Shown here piece by piece: positions 5,975 to 10,976 of a stretch of DNA of 10,976 nucleotides. The DNA comes from an uncultured Pseudomonadota bacterium. GTDB taxonomy: Bacteria > Pseudomonadota > Gammaproteobacteria > Burkholderiales > Rhodocyclaceae. The stretch is taken from assembly GCA_903939665.1 (NCBI GenBank), contig CAJAHZ010000134.1, positions 1 through 10,976 on the forward strand, written 5' to 3'. Numbering within the stretch: position 1 is the stretch's first letter; each line of letters opens with the position of its first letter. Position numbers and translations under genes: made by a program. The notes below the pieces were generated by a model, which did not search any database, was not told where the DNA came from, and saw only the letters and a program-made list of their open reading frames with translations.

Positions 5975-6901
5975 ATGCCGACAAACGCCCCCTCTCCGAT
6001 CGCCGATGTTCTGGCTGCAGCCAATCAGGTCGTTCTCGGCAAGGACGTCCAGATACGTCTCGCGCTGTCGTGCCTTCTGGCCCGCGGCCACTTGCTCATC
6101 GAAGACTTGCCCGGCGTCGGCAAAACAACGCTGGCGCATACGCTTGCCCGCCTGCTTGGACTTCAGTTCTCGCGCATCCAGTTTACCAGCGACATGCTGC
6201 CGGCAGATATTATCGGCGTTTCGATTTTTAACCGGGAGAAAACAGAATTCAAGTTTCTCCCCGGGCCGCTCTTCTCCCAAGTGGTTCTGGCCGATGAGAT
6301 CAATCGTGCAACACCAAAAACGCAGAGCGCCCTGCTCGAAGCCATGGAGGAAAGACAGGTAACGACCGAAGGCGAAACAAGGCCGCTGCCTGACCCTTTC
6401 TTCGTTATCGCAACGCAAAACCCCTCGCACCAGATCGGAACATTCCCGCTGCCCGAGTCGCAGCTTGATCGTTTCCTGCTTCGCATTGAGTTGGGCTACC
6501 CGGATCACCATGCTGAGCGGGCGCTGCTTGAGGGGGGGGGTCGACGAGACCAGTTGCCGGCGCTGGCCGCATGCTTCACGCCAGAGCAACTGGCGCCACT
6601 GCAGCAGCAAGCCGCAGCGATCCACGTATCGTCGGCGCTGCTCGATTACGTGCAGGCACTGATCGAAGCAACGCGCAGCAGCCAGAATTTCATTCATGGT
6701 CTGAGCCCGCGCGCGGCCTTGTCGCTGCTCGCTGCAGCCCGTGCCTGGGCATTTGTCGACGGACGAAAAAACGTTTTGCCGGAAGACGTGCAAGCCGTAT
6801 TACCCGGTGTCGCCTGCCACCGCCTACGTCTCGCCAGCAGCGGCAACCACGCACGCCTTGAAGACATCACCGCCCTGATTCACGCAACGCCACTCAACTG
6901 A
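5975..6901 (+). CDS. MoxR-family AAA+ ATPase
   Basis: A 308-residue cytoplasmic ATPase of the MoxR group, thought to act as a chaperone-like remodeller for partner proteins encoded next to it. Seen: Walker A LPGVGKTT (45-52, K50), Walker B VVLADEIN (103-110, D107/E108), sensor 1 IATQNP (145-150), arginine finger in LDRF (164-167) and sensor 2 GLSPRA (242-247). EDLPG, FKFLPGPLF and RATPKTQSALLEAMEE are also typical. The start ATG 5975 has no clear ribosome site but keeps the usual family N-terminus. A run of nine G's (6532-6540) encodes G187-G189 between the AAA core and the C-terminal lid domain; the frame is intact as given. It is the first gene of the moxR-DUF58-tgpA-mltB operon: its TGA overlaps the next ATG (TGATG). 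Confidence 0.93.
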   Translation: MPTNAPSPIADVLAAANQVVLGKDVQIRLALSCLLARGHLLIEDLPGVGKTTLAHTLARLLGLQFSRIQFTSDMLPADIIGVSIFNREKTEFKFLPGPLFSQVVLADEINRATPKTQSALLEAMEERQVTTEGETRPLPDPFFVIATQNPSHQIGTFPLPESQLDRFLLRIELGYPDHHAERALLEGGGRRDQLPALAACFTPEQLAPLQQQAAAIHVSSALLDYVQALIEATRSSQNFIHGLSPRAALSLLAAARAWAFVDGRKNVLPEDVQAVLPGVACHRLRLASSGNHARLEDITALIHATPLN

Positions 6902-7863
6902 TGCGCCCGTTACCATGGCTTCTGCAACGACTGTTTCGCATCGGTCGTGCCGAGCAATTACCCATCGTCCTCACGCAGCGCCGCATCTTCATCATTCCGA
7001 CACGCGCTGGTTTATTGTTTGCCGTTGTTCTGCTCGTGATGCTGATTGGCGCCATCAACTACAACCTGAGTCTCGGTCACGCGCTGGTGTTCCTTCTTGC
7101 CGGACTGGGCATCGTCGGGATGGTGCACGCCTTTCGCAACCTGGTTACCCTGCGTTTGACCCCCGGGCGCACCGAGCCGGTATTCGCTGGAGAAATCGCA
7201 CGCTTTCCCGTGCACCTCGAAAACAGCCGAAAACAGGCGCGGCGTGCGCTCGACTTCAGATTCGGTAAACAAGCCGGCGTGTCGCTCAACATTCCGGCAG
7301 AAGGACTGGCAATTGCCGCGATCCCCTTCGCGACCCGCGTTCGCGGTCGCCTTGACCCCGGCCACATCACCCTGTCCACCCGTTACCCCCTTGGCCTGTT
7401 CCATGCTTGGAGCTACCCACACCTGCCACTGTTCTGCCTCGTCTACCCCCGTCCGCTCGCCACACCTTTGCCGCCGCCGTCGCCAGCAGCGCATACCGGT
7501 CACCAGCGAGGCGATAGCGGCCAGGAGGACTTCACCGGCTTGCGCCTGCGTCAGCCAAGCGACCCAACACGGCATATCGCCTGGAAGGCGGTCGCCCGCG
7601 ATTTTTCCAACCGCCCGCTCCTGATCAAACAGTTTGCTGGCGGCGCCGCCGAAGAGTTGTGGCTCGACTGGGCGCTGACTTCAGCAGACGGCAACACCGA
7701 GACACGCCTCTCAATTCTCGCTGGCTGGGTGCTGGCGGCTGAGGAAATGCAGGCGCTCTACGGACTACGACTGCCCGATCGAGAAATTGACATGGCACAA
7801 GGCAACGCGCATCGCGATGCCTGCCTCGAAGCACTGGCGCTCTATGGCGAAGCAAAAGACTGA
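6901..7863 (+). CDS. DUF58-domain membrane protein, MoxR partner
   Basis: A 320-residue protein with two N-terminal membrane helices (about 34-54 and 59-77) and a large soluble part. The DUF58 signature is at 207-245: GQEDFTGLRLRQPSDPTRHI then WKAVARDFSNRPLLIKQF. In many bacteria a DUF58 protein follows moxR and precedes a transglutaminase; some members have a von Willebrand A-like C-terminal part, but here no clear MIDAS motif is seen. The role is unknown; it is usually pictured as a membrane partner or adaptor of the MoxR ATPase. The ATG shares one base with the moxR stop and has no ribosome site of its own, so translation is probably coupled. Its last 20 bases overlap the start of the transglutaminase gene. 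Confidence 0.88.
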   Translation: MRPLPWLLQRLFRIGRAEQLPIVLTQRRIFIIPTRAGLLFAVVLLVMLIGAINYNLSLGHALVFLLAGLGIVGMVHAFRNLVTLRLTPGRTEPVFAGEIARFPVHLENSRKQARRALDFRFGKQAGVSLNIPAEGLAIAAIPFATRVRGRLDPGHITLSTRYPLGLFHAWSYPHLPLFCLVYPRPLATPLPPPSPAAHTGHQRGDSGQEDFTGLRLRQPSDPTRHIAWKAVARDFSNRPLLIKQFAGGAAEELWLDWALTSADGNTETRLSILAGWVLAAEEMQALYGLRLPDREIDMAQGNAHRDACLEALALYGEAKD

Positions 7864-9817
7864 GCCGCTCGAACATAGCGCGACCCCCTGGCTGCTCGCC
7901 GTGGCACTGGCGACCGCCGGCCCGCATGTCGAACACCTGCCACTCTGGATGTCGGTGCTGGTCGGCGGCCTATTCATGTGGCGCGTCTGGCTGTGGTTAG
8001 CGCGTGGCCAGTTGCCGCGACGCGTGCCGCTAACGCTGCTGGTGGCAGGCGGCGTCGCCGGGATCGGCTGGCAATTTCACACGCTATTCGGCAGAGACGC
8101 CGGTGTCGCCTTGCTGGTTCTCTTCATGGCGCTCAAGCCGATGGAAATGCACAGTCGACGCGATGCGCTGGTGGTCGTTATGCTCGGCTACTTTCTGCTG
8201 CTCACCCATTACTTCTACTCGCAAAGTATTCCCACCGGCCTGTGGCTGCTGGCTGCGACAACTCTGCTTACGGCAACACTGATCCGCCTGCACGGCGGCG
8301 CCCAGCCAGTAGCCGCCATCGCCCGTTATGCCGGATTGCTGCTGCTGCAGGCCCTGCCCTTCATGCTGATCCTTTACCTGCTTTTTCCGCGTATTTCTGG
8401 GCCGCTCTGGGGCTTGCCCCAGGATGCCCATTCCGGACTGTCCGGATTATCCGACAAGATGGCGCCAGGCTCACTGAGCAACCTGATTCAATCGGGCGCC
8501 ATCGCTTTCCGCGTTCGCTTTGCCAGTGACCTCCCCGAAAAATCCGAGTTGTACTGGCGCGGCCCAACCTTTGATGAATACGACGGACTCACCTGGCGTG
8601 CGCGCGAACTGTCGGCTACGGCTGCGCAGACAAAGCCTTCGATCGAAGTCACAGGAAAAAACTACACTTACACAAGCACCCTTGAAGCACACAATCAGCG
8701 CTGGTTACTGGCACTCGACGTACCAACTGATCTGCCGACCGACAGCGAACTGGCACCCACACTGGAAGCCCTGGCCAGAGAACCGGTACGCGCCCGGGCA
8801 CGTTTCACTTTTACCTCAGCCGTGGACTTTCGCGCCAACCGCCTTGAATCCCCTGCCGTGCTGCAACACGCACTGCGCCTGCCAGCGGCGATCAACCCGC
8901 GCACCCGGGCGCTGGCAATCGAATGGAAATCGAAATCCCGTTCGCCAGAGGAAATCAAGGACGCTGCGCTGAGCATGTTCCGCAATGAGGCTTTTTTCTA
9001 CACACTGCGCCCGCCGCTTCTCGGCCAGCACGCAATGGATGACTTCCTATTCACCTCGCGCCGCGGCTTCTGCGAACACTACGCCTCGGCCTTCGTTTTT
9101 CTGATGCGGGCTGCCGGCGTCCCGGCGCGCGTCGTAACCGGCTACCAGGGCGGCGAACTAAACCCGGTCGATGGCTTTCTGACCGTTCGCCAGTCCGATG
9201 CCCATGCCTGGGCGGAGATCTGGCTCGCCGGACAAGGCTGGACACGCGTCGACCCAACGGCAGCCGTCGCGCCGTCGCGCGTCGAACAGGGCATCGCTGC
9301 CGCCCTGCCAACGGGCGAACCCCTCGCCATGCTTTCGCGTATCGACATCGACTGGCTACGCGCGATGCGCAACCGCTGGGAAGCCGTGAACAATGGCTGG
9401 AACCAATGGGTGCTCGGGTACAATCCGGAACGTCAGCGCGAGGTGCTATCGCGACTGGGCTTCAAGGAACCGGACTGGCGCAGCATGACGGCGACACTGG
9501 CGGTACTGTGCGGCATAACATTGCTCGTGATCAGCCTATGGACACTTTATCAGCGCAACACCGCCGATCCTGCGCAGCGCGCCTGGCAAAGATACTGCAC
9601 AGGACTCAGACGACGCGGCGTCACGCGGGCCGCATGGGAAGGCCCGTTGGATTTTGCCGCGCGCGTTGCGCACGAACGTCCAGACCTTGCGACACTGACC
9701 AACGAAGCCGCACAATACTATGCCGATTTGCGCTACGGCCATGGCGGCAGTGAACACTTGCGACTGCTACAGCAATGCGCGCGGCGCTTGCCATCATCCT
9801 GGAGAAAAGAAGTTTGA
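7844..9817 (+). CDS. tgpA: TgpA-family membrane transglutaminase (DUF3488 / transglutaminase-like / DUF4129)
   Basis: A 657-residue inner-membrane protein. About six or seven membrane helices fill residues 14-182 (DUF3488 part); a periplasmic domain follows, then one more helix (549-569) and a cytoplasmic tail with a DUF4129-like helix (about 578-650). The transglutaminase-like core is intact: nucleophile C410 in RRGFCEHYASAF, H454 in SDAHAWAE and D470 in TRVDPTAAV. The spacing (44, then 16) equals that of Pseudomonas aeruginosa TgpA (C404/H448/D464 as I recall), a protein of nearly the same length reported as essential. Its true substrate is not settled; a cell-wall or periplasmic protein role is assumed. 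The frame is open upstream to an ATG at 7787, but ATG 7844 gives the family-like N-terminus directly before the first helix; ATG 7817 is another option. It overlaps DUF58 by 20 bases and mltB by 4. Confidence 0.92.
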   Translation: MAKQKTEPLEHSATPWLLAVALATAGPHVEHLPLWMSVLVGGLFMWRVWLWLARGQLPRRVPLTLLVAGGVAGIGWQFHTLFGRDAGVALLVLFMALKPMEMHSRRDALVVVMLGYFLLLTHYFYSQSIPTGLWLLAATTLLTATLIRLHGGAQPVAAIARYAGLLLLQALPFMLILYLLFPRISGPLWGLPQDAHSGLSGLSDKMAPGSLSNLIQSGAIAFRVRFASDLPEKSELYWRGPTFDEYDGLTWRARELSATAAQTKPSIEVTGKNYTYTSTLEAHNQRWLLALDVPTDLPTDSELAPTLEALAREPVRARARFTFTSAVDFRANRLESPAVLQHALRLPAAINPRTRALAIEWKSKSRSPEEIKDAALSMFRNEAFFYTLRPPLLGQHAMDDFLFTSRRGFCEHYASAFVFLMRAAGVPARVVTGYQGGELNPVDGFLTVRQSDAHAWAEIWLAGQGWTRVDPTAAVAPSRVEQGIAAALPTGEPLAMLSRIDIDWLRAMRNRWEAVNNGWNQWVLGYNPERQREVLSRLGFKEPDWRSMTATLAVLCGITLLVISLWTLYQRNTADPAQRAWQRYCTGLRRRGVTRAAWEGPLDFAARVAHERPDLATLTNEAAQYYADLRYGHGGSEHLRLLQQCARRLPSSWRKEV

Positions 9818-10830
9818 GAAAATCGTTTGCCCCCCTGCTGCTGGCACTGGTCGCCGGCCTGTTGCCGTTTTCCAGCCACGCCGAAAAAACAATCCGTTTC
9901 ACTGACGAACCCGAGGTCAAAGCCTTCATCGAATCCATGCACGAACAGCACGGTTTCGATGTGGCCCACCTGACGCACCACTTTGCCGCCATCAAACCAA
10001 ATGCCGCTGTTCTGCGCGCCATCAAACCGGCGGCGGTACCCGAACAGCAACGTTCCTGGCAACGCTATCGCGAGCGCTTCGTTAACTCCCGCCGCACCGA
10101 GGGCGGCAAACGCTTCTGGCTGGAACACGAGGCCTCGCTGCAGCGCGCCGAAGCCACCTACGGCGTACCCGCTGAAATCATCGTTGCCATCATTGGCGTC
10201 GAAACCGAATACGGTCGGAACATGGGGAAATTTGGCGTGCTTGAGGCGCTTGCATCCATTGCCTTCTACTACCCGCCGCGCGCGCCCTTCTTCCGCAGCG
10301 AACTCGAACAGTTTCTGCTGATGGCGCGCGAAAACGGCGTCAGCCCACTGAGCATCAAAGGCTCCTACGCCGGTGCCATCGGCATTCCTCAGTTCATGCC
10401 AAGCAGCCAGCGCCGCTACGCGGTCGACTTCGACGGCGACGATCGCATTGACCTGCGCAACAGCACTACCGACGCCGTCGGCAGCGTCGCCCGCTTCCTG
10501 CAACAGCATGGCTGGCAGGCGAACGCGCCGGTCGCGCTACCCGCACGCATCGAAGGCGATCCCGCGCCATTGCTCGCCGCAGGAATCAAGCCCGTTGCAA
10601 CGCTACAGGAACTCGCACAGCAAGGCGTCATCGCCTCCGGTGACACCGAACGACCCGCTGCACTGATCGATCTCGTGACACCGGATGCAGCAACCGAATA
10701 CTGGGTGGGATTTGAAAACTTCTACGTAATCACCCGCTACAACCGATCAAGCTTCTACGCGATGAGCGTATTCCAGTTGGCCGAAGCGGTACGTGAAGCA
10801 CGCAACAACAGCGTGATGGCAGAACGCTAG
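9814..10830 (+). CDS. mltB: Lytic murein transglycosylase B (family 3, soluble periplasmic form)
   Basis: A 338-residue enzyme that cuts the MurNAc-GlcNAc bond of peptidoglycan and leaves a 1,6-anhydro end. Seen: catalytic E130 in GVETEYG, KGSYAGAIGIPQFMPSS (182-198), the EF-hand-like loop DFDGDDRIDL (205-214) and the C-terminal NFYVITRYNRSSFYAM. The chosen start is TTG 9814, overlapping the tgpA stop in TTGA. It gives a clean signal peptide (MRKSFAPLLLALVAGLLPF, cut after SSHA at about residue 23) and has GGAG 9 bases upstream. The in-frame ATG at 9775 would add 13 residues with charged KRS just before the signal sequence and lacks a ribosome site. There is no lipobox cysteine, so unlike E. 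coli MltB it should be a soluble periplasmic protein. It is the last gene of the moxR operon. Confidence 0.93.
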   Translation: MRKSFAPLLLALVAGLLPFSSHAEKTIRFTDEPEVKAFIESMHEQHGFDVAHLTHHFAAIKPNAAVLRAIKPAAVPEQQRSWQRYRERFVNSRRTEGGKRFWLEHEASLQRAEATYGVPAEIIVAIIGVETEYGRNMGKFGVLEALASIAFYYPPRAPFFRSELEQFLLMARENGVSPLSIKGSYAGAIGIPQFMPSSQRRYAVDFDGDDRIDLRNSTTDAVGSVARFLQQHGWQANAPVALPARIEGDPAPLLAAGIKPVATLQELAQQGVIASGDTERPAALIDLVTPDAATEYWVGFENFYVITRYNRSSFYAMSVFQLAEAVREARNNSVMAER

Positions 10831-10853
10831 CGCCAGCCGTTGCTTCTAGGGTG

Positions 10854-10976
10854 TTAAAGCAAATTGTCGCGGGTAACGCCGCCGCGCTTGATAATTCGGC
10901 GAAGCTGATCAAGCGCTTCAATCTGGATCTGGCGCACGCGCTCCCGCGTCAGATTCAGGTCGAGCGCAATATCCTC
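10854..10976 (-). CDS. rpoS: RNA polymerase sigma factor RpoS, C-terminal end (cut by window edge)
   Basis: The last 40 residues of a sigma-70-family protein, reading leftwards and ending at TAA (10854-10856). Seen: the region 4.2 helix-turn-helix EDIALDLNLTRERVRQIQIE, which reads the -35 element, then ALDQLRRIIKRGGVTRDNLL. The tail after the helix-turn-helix resembles the betaproteobacterial and E. coli RpoS end (LRRL-type helix, then about 15 residues) rather than RpoD or RpoH, which end differently. RpoS directs the general stress and stationary-phase response. It converges on mltB with only 23 bases between the stop codons, and no clear terminator hairpin is seen there, so the two transcripts probably run into each other. 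The RpoS versus other group-2 sigma call rests on a short fragment. Confidence 0.8.
   Translation of the reverse strand, partial: EDIALDLNLTRERVRQIQIEALDQLRRIIKRGGVTRDNLL

Noticed and set aside
5951..6793. 280-codon minus-strand open frame opposite moxR
   Set aside because: Mirror of a GC-rich coding strand; moxR has complete AAA+ motifs and the antisense product resembles nothing known to me.
7012..7575. 187-codon minus-strand open frame opposite the DUF58 gene
   Set aside because: The DUF58 signature and membrane helices are in the plus frame; the antisense product has no recognisable features.
9733..10509. 258-codon minus-strand open frame opposite mltB
   Set aside because: Shadow of mltB; Gly/Phe/Ala-rich translation typical of an antisense frame, with no ribosome site.
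10825..10832. CGCTAGCG palindrome at the mltB stop as a terminator
   Set aside because: There is no loop, the stem is only 8 bases in total and no T run follows on either strand.

Overview
The window looks like chromosomal housekeeping DNA from a betaproteobacterium, most likely of the Rhodocyclales (Dechloromonas/Azonexus/Accumulibacter type). The basis is the moderately high GC, the dapA-bamC-MBL hydrolase order, a proteobacterial rpoS end, a DUF7931 protein and TAAAAT-type -10 elements. The lineage is inferred from gene content and remembered family patterns, not from a search. I see no mobile element, tRNA, rRNA, CRISPR array or phage gene, and coding density is very high: the longest gap without a gene is 147 bases.

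Left part (1-1970): the first 301 codons of rlmD (23S rRNA m5U1939 methyltransferase) run leftwards off the edge. Divergent from it is a small DUF7931 protein. Next is a tiny lipoprotein made almost entirely of Ala/Pro/Lys/Glu repeats, closed by a strong hairpin terminator that can serve both strands.

Middle part (2023-5864), all on the minus strand and read from right to left: a histone-deacetylase-family amidohydrolase, then dapA (lysine/diaminopimelate synthesis), bamC (outer-membrane assembly lipoprotein) and a YycJ-like metallo-beta-lactamase-fold hydrolase. dapA, bamC and the hydrolase are tightly packed and probably one operon. DapA supplies diaminopimelate for peptidoglycan and BamC serves the outer membrane, so the cluster leans towards the envelope.

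Right part (5975-10830), plus strand: four genes that overlap end to end: a MoxR AAA+ ATPase, a DUF58 membrane protein, a TgpA-type membrane transglutaminase and a family-3 lytic transglycosylase (MltB). The first three form a widespread, poorly understood module (ATPase, DUF58 partner, membrane transglutaminase). The fourth is a peptidoglycan-cleaving enzyme translationally coupled to the module through a TTGA start/stop overlap, which suggests a role in the cell wall. The last 123 bases hold the C-terminus of rpoS on the minus strand, convergent with mltB.

I found no clearly undescribed system. The best leads are the MoxR-DUF58-TgpA-MltB coupling, the exact 20-residue repeat lipoprotein, and the uncharacterised DUF7931 and MBL-hydrolase genes.
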